A DNA stretch of 27,184 nt from a virus. The stretch spans positions 1 to 27,184 of the IMG/VR virus record IMGVR_UViG_3300037635_004108; one strand, written 5' to 3'. The translations under genes were made by a program, and so were the position numbers. Below the pieces are notes generated by a model. That model did not search any database, had not been told where the DNA came from, and worked only from the letters and a program-made list of their open reading frames with translations. Below are positions 14,544 to 23,067 of the stretch, one piece after another (positions within the stretch are counted from its first letter, which is position 1; each line of letters opens with the position of its first letter).

Positions 14544-14772
14544 AGCGGTTGAGGAGTTAATCAAAGTAGCTAAAGAAGCTATTGTTGATTCAGATGATGA
14601 CATCTCAGCCGATAGATTAAAAAACGCTGCTGCTACAAAAAAGTTAGCTATATTCGACGCTTTTGAAATACTTAATAGAATACAAGAAGAAGAAAATCTT
14701 TTGCTAGAAAAACCAAAAGAAGAGCCTTCTAAAAAAACTTTTAGCGGATTTGCTGAAAAAAGATCTAGATAA
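14497..14772 (+). CDS. Putative terminase small subunit or terminase-adjacent protein
   Basis: 91 aa, helical and charged. It starts MNIKETKKNIIQAGHKAVEE. Residues about 35-66 (DISADRLKNAAATKKLAIFD and on) contain the K/R-x-K-N-A-A-A-T-K-K-L-A-I-x-D-A motif that I recall from the protein preceding TerL in Bacteroidota phages, and the end is basic with a GFAEKRSR tail. The start at 14497 leaves a 47-base overlap with the upstream gene; the frame is open back to 14434, which would overlap even more. Its stop overlaps the terL ATG (TAATG). DNA-recognition function (pac or cos binding) is inferred mainly from position and motif; size is small for a terminase small subunit. Confidence 0.62.
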   Translation: MNIKETKKNIIQAGHKAVEELIKVAKEAIVDSDDDISADRLKNAAATKKLAIFDAFEILNRIQEEENLLLEKPKEEPSKKTFSGFAEKRSR

Positions 14773-16982
14773 TGTACGAGCAAAGCTTATATAGCGTAAT
14801 AACGCCAATTAAGAAAAATACAATATCTAGATTAAACAAATCTAAGAAATGGAAATACGGCTACAGCAAAGAACATGATATTGTTGTAATAAGCAAGACT
14901 GGACAAATAGGTGAAATATATAATATACAGAATTTAAAAATAGCTTTACCCAAAGAGCCAGCTAAAATAGATAAGTCGCATGATAAATGGACGGTAGAAG
15001 AATATCCTAAAGAGTTAAAACGAATACAAAGCGTTTTTGATTGGCGAGATTATCCTGATGACTTCAAAGAAAAATGGGAACCATATATAGATGAACAATT
15101 TAAACGAAGAGACGAAGGCCATTGGTTTAATAATAAGGGCATGGCTACTTACATTACTGGTACTCACTTTATGTACCTGCAGCACTCCAAAATTGACGTT
15201 GGGAAGCCAGACTTTAGGGAAGCAAACAGATTATTCTTTATATTCTGGGAGGCTTGTAAAGCAGACTCACGAGCTTATGGAATGTGCTACCTTAAGAACC
15301 GTCGTTCAGGATTTTCATTTATGTCTTCAGCAGAAACCGTTAACTTGGCAACAATTACGTCAGATGCACGGTACGGTATCTTGTCTAAGTCTGGAGCGGA
15401 TGCTAAGAAAATGTTCACAGACAAGGTTGTACCAATATCAGTCAACTACCCGTTCTTTTTCAAACCGATCCAGGACGGTATGGACAGGCCCAAGACAGAA
15501 CTTGCCTATAGAATACCAGCCAGTAGACTCACTAGAAAATCCATACAAAATAAACAGGATCAAGAGTTATTGGAAGGGCTCGACACAACGATCGACTGGA
15601 AGAACACTGGTGATAACTCCTACGATGGGGAGAAGCTTAAACTCCTCGTCCACGATGAATCGGGAAAATGGGAAAGGCCGGACAACATCCTCAACAACTG
15701 GAGGGTTACGAAAACAACGCTAAGACTAGGAGCAAGAATTATCGGTAAGTGCATGATGGGGTCAACGTCAAACGCTTTAGATAAAGGAGGCGAAAATTTT
15801 AAAAAGCTTTATAATGACTCAGACGTCACGAAAAGAAACCGCAATGGACAGACTAAGTCAGGATTATATTCTTTGTTCATTCCTATGGAATGGAATTACG
15901 AAGGATTCATTGACAATTATGGAATGCCTGTATTCGAAGACCCACCAGCAAACTGTATTGGCCCACACGGGGACGCTATCGAAGTCGGGGTCATCGAGCA
16001 TTGGAATAATGAAGCGGAAGGATTAAAAGGCGACCAGGACGCTTTAAATGAGTTTTATAGACAGTTTCCACGCACGGAAGAGCATGCGTTTAGAGATGAA
16101 ACAAAGAACAGTATATTTAACCTTGTTAAATTATACGAACAAATAGATTATAACGAAGATTTATCAAGTACTAATGTAGTAAATATTGGTAGCTTTTCGT
16201 GGGAAAATGGAATAAAAGACACTAAAGTTAAATTTACGCCAAACCCGAACGGTAGGTTTAAAATAACTTGGGTTCCTAATTATGAATTGCAAAATAAGCA
16301 ATACACAAAAAATGGTCTTAGGTTTCCCGGCAATGAACATATTGGCGCTTTTGGGTGCGATAGTTATGACATATCAGGAACAGTTGACGGCAAGGGATCT
16401 AAGGGTGCACTACATGGGTTAACTAAGTTTAGCATGGAAAATGCTCCTCCAAATTCATTTTTTTTAGAATACATTGCAAGACCACAAACTTCTGAAATGT
16501 TTTTTGAAGATGTACTTATGGCTTGTGTGTTTTATGGAATGCCCATATTAGCTGAAAATAACAAACCTAGGTTATTGTACTATTTTAAAAGAAGAGGGTA
16601 TAGAGGCTACTCAATGAACAGACCGGATAAGATATGGAATAAGTTATCGGTAGCTGAAAAAGAAATAGGTGGAATTCCAAACTCCAGCGAAGATATTAAA
16701 CAAGCTCACGCAGCTGCTATAGAAGCTTATATAGATAAATACGTAGGTTTAAAAGCAGATGGTCAATATGGGGACATGTATTTCAACAACACCTTAAACG
16801 ATTGGGCAAAATTTGATATAAATAAAAGAACAAAGTTTGACGCCGCTATAAGTTCAGGCCTTGCTATAATGGCCTGTAATAGGCATTTATATAGGCCAGT
16901 TGCCCCTGTTCAAAAACAAAAGTTAAATTTAAATATTGCTAAATATAAAAATAGCGGTACAATATCGAAAATAATAAAATAA
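14772..16982 (+). CDS. terL: Terminase large subunit (packaging ATPase-nuclease)
   Basis: 736 aa. This is the motor that pumps DNA into the prohead and cuts it. Residues 174-184 (LKNRRSGFSFM) are the deviant Walker A of large terminases. Residues 291-296 (LLVHDE) are the Walker B with catalytic Glu, and MGSTSNALDKGG at 329-340 fits the ATPase coupling motif. The F-P-R-T-x-E-E-A/H-A-F block at 432-440 is a terminase signature that ends the ATPase part. The C-terminal RNase H-like nuclease begins at about 524 (IGAFGCDSYD, first Asp at 530). Its other acidic positions are probably around PILAENNKPR (591-600) and KFDAAISSG (near the end). It overlaps the upstream gene by one base. The ATPase-encoding stretch (about 15160-16040) is much richer in G+C than the rest of the gene. 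Confidence 0.95.
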   Translation: MYEQSLYSVITPIKKNTISRLNKSKKWKYGYSKEHDIVVISKTGQIGEIYNIQNLKIALPKEPAKIDKSHDKWTVEEYPKELKRIQSVFDWRDYPDDFKEKWEPYIDEQFKRRDEGHWFNNKGMATYITGTHFMYLQHSKIDVGKPDFREANRLFFIFWEACKADSRAYGMCYLKNRRSGFSFMSSAETVNLATITSDARYGILSKSGADAKKMFTDKVVPISVNYPFFFKPIQDGMDRPKTELAYRIPASRLTRKSIQNKQDQELLEGLDTTIDWKNTGDNSYDGEKLKLLVHDESGKWERPDNILNNWRVTKTTLRLGARIIGKCMMGSTSNALDKGGENFKKLYNDSDVTKRNRNGQTKSGLYSLFIPMEWNYEGFIDNYGMPVFEDPPANCIGPHGDAIEVGVIEHWNNEAEGLKGDQDALNEFYRQFPRTEEHAFRDETKNSIFNLVKLYEQIDYNEDLSSTNVVNIGSFSWENGIKDTKVKFTPNPNGRFKITWVPNYELQNKQYTKNGLRFPGNEHIGAFGCDSYDISGTVDGKGSKGALHGLTKFSMENAPPNSFFLEYIARPQTSEMFFEDVLMACVFYGMPILAENNKPRLLYYFKRRGYRGYSMNRPDKIWNKLSVAEKEIGGIPNSSEDIKQAHAAAIEAYIDKYVGLKADGQYGDMYFNNTLNDWAKFDINKRTKFDAAISSGLAIMACNRHLYRPVAPVQKQKLNLNIAKYKNSGTISKIIK

Positions 16983-16985
16983 CGT

Positions 16986-19412
16986 ATGGCTGAGTCAGTT
17001 GTAAAAAGTTTTTTTCCTAGCCAAGTTGCTAGTGACGAAGAAAAAATGTCATCAGAGTATGGCCTTCGGGTAGGTAGAGCTATTCAGGACGAGTGGTTTA
17101 AATCGGACTCCGGTACTTCGAGATATAGAAGCAATCAAAATACATTCCATCATTTAAGGTTATACGCAAGAGGCGAACAGCCAATACAAAAGTATAAAGA
17201 TGAATTATCAATAAATGGGGATTTATCATATCTTAATTTAGATTGGAAACCAGTACCAATTATTTCTAAATTTGTAGACATATTGGTTAATGGTATTTCA
17301 GAAAGGTCTTTTGATATAAAAGCTTATTCACAAGATCCTTATGGTGTAAGCAAAAGGACTGCTTATATGGAATCTATTATACGTGATATGCAGACCAAAG
17401 AGCTAAACGAATTTGCAGAAGCGGAATTTGGTATTAATCTTTTTGAAAACAATCCGGATCTTTTACCCGATAGCCAAGAAGAGTTAGAGCTACATATGCA
17501 GCTAACATATAAACAAGCTGTAGAGCTAGCTGAAGAGCAGGCAATACAGACTTTGTTAAATGGTAATAATTATGATTTAACAAAGAAAAGAGTTATATAC
17601 GACCTATCTGTTATAGGTATTGGCGCTGTAAAAAATAGATTTAGTAAATCTGAAGGTGTTGTGGTTGATTATGTTGATCCAGCTAATTTAGTTTACTCGT
17701 ACACCGAGTCTCCTTACTTTGATGATATATATTATTGCGGCGAGGTTAAAAGTATACCTTTAAATGAACTAAAAAAGCAGTTTCCAGATTTAACACAAGA
17801 AGACCTAGAGCAGATATCTAAGCAGGGCTTTCAAAACAATGGCTTTTACGACAGGACTATTAGAAATTACGATCAGTCCGACAGTAACACTGTACAAATA
17901 CTGTACTTTAATTTTAAGACTTATATGAATGAAGTTTATAAAGTTAAAGAAACCGCCACAGGGGCAAGTAAAATATTAGTAAGAGACGATCAATTCAATC
18001 CGCCTATTGAAATGCTTGAAGAGCAATTCGGAAAACTTTCAAGATCATTAGAGGTTTTATACGAGGGTGTTTTAGTTTTAGGCACTAATTATTTGCTTAA
18101 ATGGGATATGGCAAAAAATATGATGCGACCAAAAAGCGATCATACTAAAGTGCTTATGAATTACAGTATTGTAGCCCCAAGAATGTATAAGGGTAAAATA
18201 GAATCTATAGTTAGCCGCATAACAGGGTTTGCGGATATGATACAGCTGACGCATCTTAAATTACAGCAAGTAATGTCAAGAATGATACCTGACGGCGTTT
18301 ATCTTGACGCAGATGGTTTAGCTGAAATAGATTTGGGTAATGGAACAAACTATAATCCGCAGGAAGCCTTAAATATGTTTTTCCAAACAGGTTCTGTAAT
18401 AGGAAGATCATTTACTCAAGAGGGTGATATGAACCCTGGTAAAGTGCCTGTACAGGAAATAGCAAGCGGATCTGGTGGTCAAAAATTACAGTCTTTAATA
18501 TCTACGTATAATTATTATTTACAAATGATACGTGATGTTACTGGTCTTAATGAAGCCAGAGATGGCAGTACACCTGATTCAAGAGCTTTAGTTGGTATTC
18601 AGAAAATGGCTGCTGCAAATTCTAATACTGCAACAAGGCATATATTGGATGCCGGTCTTTTTATAACTGCTCAAACCGCGGAGTGTTTATCATTAAGAAT
18701 ATCAGATATATTAGAATATTCACCATCAAGAGATGCTTTTGTACAAAAAATAGGTGGGCATAATGTCGCTACATTAAAAGAAATGTCCGATTTACACCTT
18801 TATGATTTTGGTATATTTTTAGAATTAGCGCCAGACGATGAGGAACGTTCAATGTTAGAAAACAACATACAGACAGCTCTGTCAGCTGGCCTTATAGATC
18901 TATCCGATGCAATTGACATAAGAGAAATTAAAAATATAAAGTTAGCAAATCAAGTTTTAAAAATACGTAGAAAGCGTAAGCAAGAGCAAGACCAGCTAAT
19001 ACAGCAGCAGAATATACAGGCTCAAGCGCAAGCAAACGCGCAAGCTCAAGAAGTGGCTGCCGCCGCTGAAGTACAAAAGAATCAAGCTTTAACGTCTCAA
19101 AAAGCTCAGCTGTTACAAATGGAAAATAATTTTGAATTGCAAAAAATGCAAGCTGAGGTTGCAGCTAAAAAAGAATTGATGGCTCAGGAATTTCAATATA
19201 ATATGCAATTAAAAGGTGTAGAGACATCAGGTCAAGCACAGAAAGAAACGCAAAAAGAAGACAGAAAAGACGAAAGAACAAAGCTACAAGCAACCCAACA
19301 AAGCCAACTTATAGAGCAAAGAAAAAACAATACACCTCCTCAAAACTTCGAATCTAGCGGAAACGATATTATTGGCGGAGGATTTGACTTAGGTTCCTTC
19401 GAGCCTAGGTAA
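16986..19412 (+). CDS. Portal protein with Gln-rich coiled-coil tail
   Basis: 808 aa. The order after terL and before scaffold and capsid, and the length, fit a portal; the N-terminal sequence (SRYRSNQNTFHHLRLYARGE, then a PVPIISKFVDILVNGISER block) matches portal proteins of Bacteroidota phages. It forms the dodecameric ring through which DNA enters and leaves, and binds the terminase. About residues 655-760 are a Gln/Ala/Lys-rich coiled coil (QAQAQANAQAQEVAAAAE and similar), unlike a compact portal stem; the last 30 residues are acidic and Gly-rich (GNDIIGGGFDLGSF). This C-terminal extension may face inside the head or contact the scaffold. It starts three bases after the terL stop with no Shine-Dalgarno sequence. 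Confidence 0.9.
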   Translation: MAESVVKSFFPSQVASDEEKMSSEYGLRVGRAIQDEWFKSDSGTSRYRSNQNTFHHLRLYARGEQPIQKYKDELSINGDLSYLNLDWKPVPIISKFVDILVNGISERSFDIKAYSQDPYGVSKRTAYMESIIRDMQTKELNEFAEAEFGINLFENNPDLLPDSQEELELHMQLTYKQAVELAEEQAIQTLLNGNNYDLTKKRVIYDLSVIGIGAVKNRFSKSEGVVVDYVDPANLVYSYTESPYFDDIYYCGEVKSIPLNELKKQFPDLTQEDLEQISKQGFQNNGFYDRTIRNYDQSDSNTVQILYFNFKTYMNEVYKVKETATGASKILVRDDQFNPPIEMLEEQFGKLSRSLEVLYEGVLVLGTNYLLKWDMAKNMMRPKSDHTKVLMNYSIVAPRMYKGKIESIVSRITGFADMIQLTHLKLQQVMSRMIPDGVYLDADGLAEIDLGNGTNYNPQEALNMFFQTGSVIGRSFTQEGDMNPGKVPVQEIASGSGGQKLQSLISTYNYYLQMIRDVTGLNEARDGSTPDSRALVGIQKMAAANSNTATRHILDAGLFITAQTAECLSLRISDILEYSPSRDAFVQKIGGHNVATLKEMSDLHLYDFGIFLELAPDDEERSMLENNIQTALSAGLIDLSDAIDIREIKNIKLANQVLKIRRKRKQEQDQLIQQQNIQAQAQANAQAQEVAAAAEVQKNQALTSQKAQLLQMENNFELQKMQAEVAAKKELMAQEFQYNMQLKGVETSGQAQKETQKEDRKDERTKLQATQQSQLIEQRKNNTPPQNFESSGNDIIGGGFDLGSFEPR

Positions 19413-19444
19413 TAATAATAGTAATAATTATATAATATTTTATC

Positions 19445-20647
19445 ATGTTAGAAAACCAAGAAGAGGTTCTTGACTCCCAAGAGGAAGTACAAGAGCAAGC
19501 TGCTGCTGAAAATAAAGCACCAGAGCAAAATGTAGATTCACCTGTATCCCAGGATGATGAAGGCACAATAAAAGTAGATTTTACTAAACTCAATAAAGAA
19601 GAAAATGCCGTTCAAGAGCAAAGCGCAGATGACAGCGATGTTGTTATCGGAGAATCCCAAGACAGTAGCAACAGCGAAGAAGTGGTTGAAGAAGTACGGG
19701 AGCCCGAACAAGAAGAATCAGCTGTTCTCGAAGAAGTAACTGAAGAAGAAGTTGTTGAACAAGTAGAGGAGCTCACTGAGCAAGTTGAGCAGGCTATAGT
19801 TGAGGCTGATGCCGGCATTGATTTACCAGAAAATATTCAAAAAGTTGTTGACTTTATGAATGACACGGGAGGAAGTCTAGAAGACTATGTAAAACTCAAT
19901 ACCGATTATTCTGCATTAAACGAAGCGCAGCTTATTAAAGAGTATTATGAAACCACTAAGCCTCACTTAGATAAAGAAGACATAGAACTTCTTATGGAAG
20001 ACTTTTCATATGACGAAGAGTTAGATGAGCCAAAAGAAATACGTAAAGCTAAAATTGCTTTTAAAGAAGAAGCTGCTAAAGCAAAGCAACATCTTGAAAA
20101 AATTAAAAACAATTATTACGAAGAAATTAAAGCTGGATCAAAATTAAATCCAGAACAACAAAAAGCCGTTGACTTTTTTAACAGGTACAATAAGGAACAA
20201 GAAACTGTTAAAAAGGAAAACGAACAACAAGCAAAAATATTTTTACAGCAAACTGATACTGTTTTTAGTGAGAATTTCAAAGGTTTTGATTATTCTGTTG
20301 GAGACAAAAAGTATAGGTTTAAAGTTAAAGATACCACAGAGGTTAAAGACACTCAAAGCGATATCAATAATTTCGTCAAGAAGTTCTTGAACGACAAAAA
20401 TGAAATGATAGACGCTAAGGGATATCACAAATCTCTATTTACAGCAATGAATGCTGATGCTATTGCTAATCACTTTTACGAACAAGGTAAAGCTGATGCA
20501 ATGAAAAGCAGTATTGAAAAATCTAAAAACGTAGATATGGATCCGAGAGGGACTCATGAAAAAGTTACTACGGCAAATGGTTGGCAAATACGTGCAGTTC
20601 CAAACGATAGCGTTAGTGGTTCAAAGTTGAAAATTAAAAAAAGATAA
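19445..20647 (+). CDS. Scaffold-like capsid assembly protein
   Basis: 400 aa. The first about 130 residues are extremely acidic and low-complexity (Glu/Val/Gln runs such as EEVLDSQEEVQEQAAAEN), residues about 130-260 are helical and charged with coiled-coil spacing, and the C-terminal about 30 residues are basic and Ser-rich (SGSKLKIKKR at the end). This acidic-start, helical-middle, basic-end layout, directly upstream of the major capsid gene, is typical of phage scaffold proteins, where the basic end binds the capsid protein. The position between portal and capsid supports the call. A fused protease domain is not visible. The 32-base gap before it is A/T-rich and I see no clear promoter in it. 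Confidence 0.85.
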   Translation: MLENQEEVLDSQEEVQEQAAAENKAPEQNVDSPVSQDDEGTIKVDFTKLNKEENAVQEQSADDSDVVIGESQDSSNSEEVVEEVREPEQEESAVLEEVTEEEVVEQVEELTEQVEQAIVEADAGIDLPENIQKVVDFMNDTGGSLEDYVKLNTDYSALNEAQLIKEYYETTKPHLDKEDIELLMEDFSYDEELDEPKEIRKAKIAFKEEAAKAKQHLEKIKNNYYEEIKAGSKLNPEQQKAVDFFNRYNKEQETVKKENEQQAKIFLQQTDTVFSENFKGFDYSVGDKKYRFKVKDTTEVKDTQSDINNFVKKFLNDKNEMIDAKGYHKSLFTAMNADAIANHFYEQGKADAMKSSIEKSKNVDMDPRGTHEKVTTANGWQIRAVPNDSVSGSKLKIKKR

Positions 20648-20669
20648 TTAACCATTAAAAAATAAAAAA

Positions 20670-22100
20670 ATGGCATTTGCAACAACGCCGGCAACGCTGG
20701 CAAACTTAAGTCACTTAACCCCACGCCCTATTAAAGGGTTGTTCGGTGACAACTATCTTTCTGTAGGAGAGATGGATTTTACACAACAATTTCTACCTGA
20801 AGTATACGAAAAAGAAGTAGAGAGATACGGTAACCGTACTATTTCTGGATTTTTACGTATGGTTGGGGCTGAAATGCCTATGGCTTCTGATCAAGTAGTA
20901 TGGTCTGAGCAAGGCCGCTTACACATCGCTTATGATGACGTAGAGGTAGTAGATACAACTAACCTTACATTCCCAGTTGGTCACTTGATTGGGCCAGGAA
21001 TGACAATCGTTGTGTCTAAAGGATTTACAACTCAAAAAGCTTATGTAAAGACCGTAACAGGGCAAAATGTAGAAGTAGACACTTACGGTGAAGTATCTGG
21101 TATTACAGTTACCGGTGCTGACGTAAAAGTATTTGTTTACGGATCTGAATACTCTAAAGGGACTTCACAAGCTGGTAATTCAGTTGACGCTTCTTTCACA
21201 ACTTTCAACAACAAACCAATTATCTTGCGTGACAAGTATAATGTAAACGGTTCTGATGTTGCTCAAATTGGTTGGGTAGAAGTAACTACTGAAGCTGGAA
21301 CATCTGGTTACCTTTGGTACTTAAAATCTGAGCACGAAGCTCGTATCCGTTTCGAAGATCAACTTGAAATGGCTATGGTAGAGGCTGAGAAATCATTAAA
21401 CATTGACGGAACGACAAGAGATATTGCGCAAGCCGCTGGATTTGGTGGTGGTGGAACAATAACTGGTTCTGACGGTTTATTCTCTGTGCTTGAAACTCGT
21501 GGTCTTGTATATAATGACGCTGATTTTGGAGCTGCTGGCACTGGTGGTGCACCAAGCCCAGGTTTAGGTGAATTTGATACTATTTTAGCTGAGCTAGATA
21601 AGCAAGGAGCTATCGAGGAAAACATGCTTTTCTTAGATAGAACAACTTCTTTGTCTATTGACAATATGCTTGCGCAGCAAAATACTTACGGAGCTGGCGG
21701 TACATCTTACGGTGTATTTGACAACTCTGCAGATATGGCGTTGAACTTAGGGTTCTCTGGATTCCGTAGAGGTTCTTATGACTTCTATAAAACTGACTGG
21801 AAATATCTAAACGATTCTACTACTCGTGGACTAGTTGCTGATGTGGATGGCGTTTTGGTACCAGCTGGAACTTCAACAGTTTATGATCAACAATTAGGAA
21901 AAAATATCTCACGACCATTCCTACACATCCGCTACAGAGCTTCTGAAGCTGATGACCGTAGATTAAAGTCTTGGGTAACTGGTTCTGTTGGTGGTAACTT
22001 CACAAGTGACGCGGATGAAATGAATGTTCATTTCTTATCTGAAAGAGCGCTATGTGTACAAGCTGCTAACAACTTCGTATTGTTGAAATCAACAGTCTAG
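20670..22100 (+). CDS. Major capsid protein
   Basis: 476 aa, estimated at about 50 kDa from length. The position after scaffold and before connector genes, and the N-terminal segment (PRPIKGLFGDNYLSVGEMDF, then FLPEVYEKEVERYGNRTISG), match the HK97-fold capsid group of Bacteroidota phages. It would build the icosahedral shell. Features seen are a Gly/Thr-rich loop (GFGGGGTITGSDG) and an extended acidic middle helix (RFEDQLEMAMVEAEKSLNID). Codon choice differs from neighbours: many CGT Arg, AAC Asn and GCT Ala codons, against AGA and AAT in other genes, which fits strong expression of the capsid. It is followed by an intrinsic terminator. The start is preceded by an A-rich leader (TTAAAAAATAAAAAA). 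Confidence 0.93.
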   Translation: MAFATTPATLANLSHLTPRPIKGLFGDNYLSVGEMDFTQQFLPEVYEKEVERYGNRTISGFLRMVGAEMPMASDQVVWSEQGRLHIAYDDVEVVDTTNLTFPVGHLIGPGMTIVVSKGFTTQKAYVKTVTGQNVEVDTYGEVSGITVTGADVKVFVYGSEYSKGTSQAGNSVDASFTTFNNKPIILRDKYNVNGSDVAQIGWVEVTTEAGTSGYLWYLKSEHEARIRFEDQLEMAMVEAEKSLNIDGTTRDIAQAAGFGGGGTITGSDGLFSVLETRGLVYNDADFGAAGTGGAPSPGLGEFDTILAELDKQGAIEENMLFLDRTTSLSIDNMLAQQNTYGAGGTSYGVFDNSADMALNLGFSGFRRGSYDFYKTDWKYLNDSTTRGLVADVDGVLVPAGTSTVYDQQLGKNISRPFLHIRYRASEADDRRLKSWVTGSVGGNFTSDADEMNVHFLSERALCVQAANNFVLLKSTV

Positions 22101-22115
22101 TATTACTTTAATGTA

Positions 22116-22160
22116 GTAATTACCCTCGTTGAATCTACGGGGGTAGTTATTACCTTTATT
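22116..22160 (+). terminator. Intrinsic terminator after the major capsid gene
   Basis: TACCCTCG (22121-22128) pairs with CGGGGGTA (22138-22145) around a nine-base loop, with one G-T wobble. The stem extends outward as GTAAT (22116-22120) with ATTAC (22149-22153) across a three-base bulge. A short T-rich tail follows (CTTTATT, 22154-22160). The location just after the capsid stop fits limiting downstream transcription after a high-expression gene. Read-through to the next gene is likely. Confidence 0.72.
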
Positions 22161-22182
22161 AACATTTTTATTATATTATATT

Positions 22183-23007
22183 ATGGCTAAGAAAGCTAAA
22201 GCAGAAGAATCAATTGAGGTTGCACCTCAACCAACTAGTGCAAAAAATGCACCAGTTCAAAAACCCGCAAAACCAACGTGGGAAATTAAAGATAGATTAT
22301 ACACGTTAAAAAGCAATAAGCGACCTTTAGTATTCACAATACCTTCAAGGCATACGGCTAAGCGGCCGTTACTTTGGTTTGACGAAGAGCAAGGGTATCA
22401 AAGAGAGCTAAAATACGCCACCAATCAAAGGTCTCCATTTGTTGATGAACAACAAGGGCCAGCTACACTAGGTAGGATTGTAATGAGAGATGGCGCGCTG
22501 CGTGTACCAAAAGAAAACCAAGTTTTACAAAAATTACTTTCTTTATATCATCCATTTAGAAATGAAGTTTACGAAGAATACAAACCAGCCCAACAAGCTG
22601 CAAACCAATTAGATTGGATTGAAGCGGAAATAGCGGCTTTAAATTTAGCTAAATCACTTAGTGTTGATGAGTTAGAAGCTATATTAAGAGTTGAGTTTGG
22701 TAATAAAGTAAACGAACTGTCTAGCAGTGAATTAAAAAGAGACGGGCTAATTTTTGCCAAAAGAAAGCCATTGCTATTCTCAGAGCTAGCTCAAGATGAC
22801 AACGTGCAATTAAGAAACTTTGGTATTAAAGCGGTTGAAGCTAGAATTATTCAGCTATCCGCGGATCAAAGAACATTTACATATGGTGATGCCAAAAGAA
22901 AACTTTTAACTATACCGTTTGATGAAAACCCATATTCAGCGTTAGCTGCTTGGTTTAAAACAGACGACGGCGTTGAGGTTTACAAGGCAATTGAAAAACG
23001 ACTTTAA
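22183..23007 (+). CDS. Unrecognised virion-region protein between two hairpins
   Basis: 274 aa. I do not recognise a family. The first about 30 residues are Lys/Ala/Pro-rich and probably disordered (MAKKAKAEESIEVAPQPTSA). Residues about 33-65 look beta-rich (WEIKDRLYTLKSNKRPLVFT). Then comes a mixed region with RDGALRVPKENQVLQKLLSL, and a helical C-terminal half (ANQLDWIEAEIAALNLAKSL, AVEARIIQLSADQRTFTYGD). The final part (KTDDGVEVYKAIEKRL) is helical. No catalytic motif, signal or membrane segment is seen. It lies between the capsid terminator and a second strong hairpin, so it may be an independent transcription unit. Position suggests a head-completion or connector protein, but that is inference only. 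Confidence 0.7.
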   Translation: MAKKAKAEESIEVAPQPTSAKNAPVQKPAKPTWEIKDRLYTLKSNKRPLVFTIPSRHTAKRPLLWFDEEQGYQRELKYATNQRSPFVDEQQGPATLGRIVMRDGALRVPKENQVLQKLLSLYHPFRNEVYEEYKPAQQAANQLDWIEAEIAALNLAKSLSVDELEAILRVEFGNKVNELSSSELKRDGLIFAKRKPLLFSELAQDDNVQLRNFGIKAVEARIIQLSADQRTFTYGDAKRKLLTIPFDENPYSALAAWFKTDDGVEVYKAIEKRL

Positions 23008-23016
23008 TAGTCACTC

Positions 23017-23055
23017 ATAGTGGTTAAGCCATCTTTGAGGTGGCTTAATTACTAT
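23017..23055 (+). other. Long perfect-stem hairpin without a U-tail
   Basis: ATAGTGGTTAAGCCA (23017-23031) pairs along its full length with TGGCTTAATTACTAT (23041-23055): 15 base pairs, two of them G-T wobbles. The loop TCTTTGAGG can close two further pairs. No U-run follows; the 3' side is AAATAATAG, and the next start is at 23068, so it is not a standard intrinsic terminator. It could be an RNA processing or stability element, or a structured leader for the next gene. It resembles a terminator stem only in strength. Confidence 0.7.
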
Positions 23056-23067
23056 AAATAATAGAAT

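Noticed and set aside
15091-15723. 210-aa open frame inside terL in another + frame
   Set aside because: It lies wholly within terL, in the G+C-rich stretch where fewer chance stops occur. The protein has no recognisable motif, while the terL frame has the ATPase motifs.
19413-19444. A/T-rich gap before the scaffold-like gene as a promoter
   Set aside because: It contains TATAAT-like sequence, but such words are common in AT-rich DNA, and no spaced partner element or Bacteroidota-type TAnnTTTG box was seen.
19445-19830. Acidic region of the scaffold-like gene as a tandem DNA repeat
   Set aside because: The GAA/GAG-rich stretch reflects low-complexity Glu-rich protein, with no fixed repeat unit.
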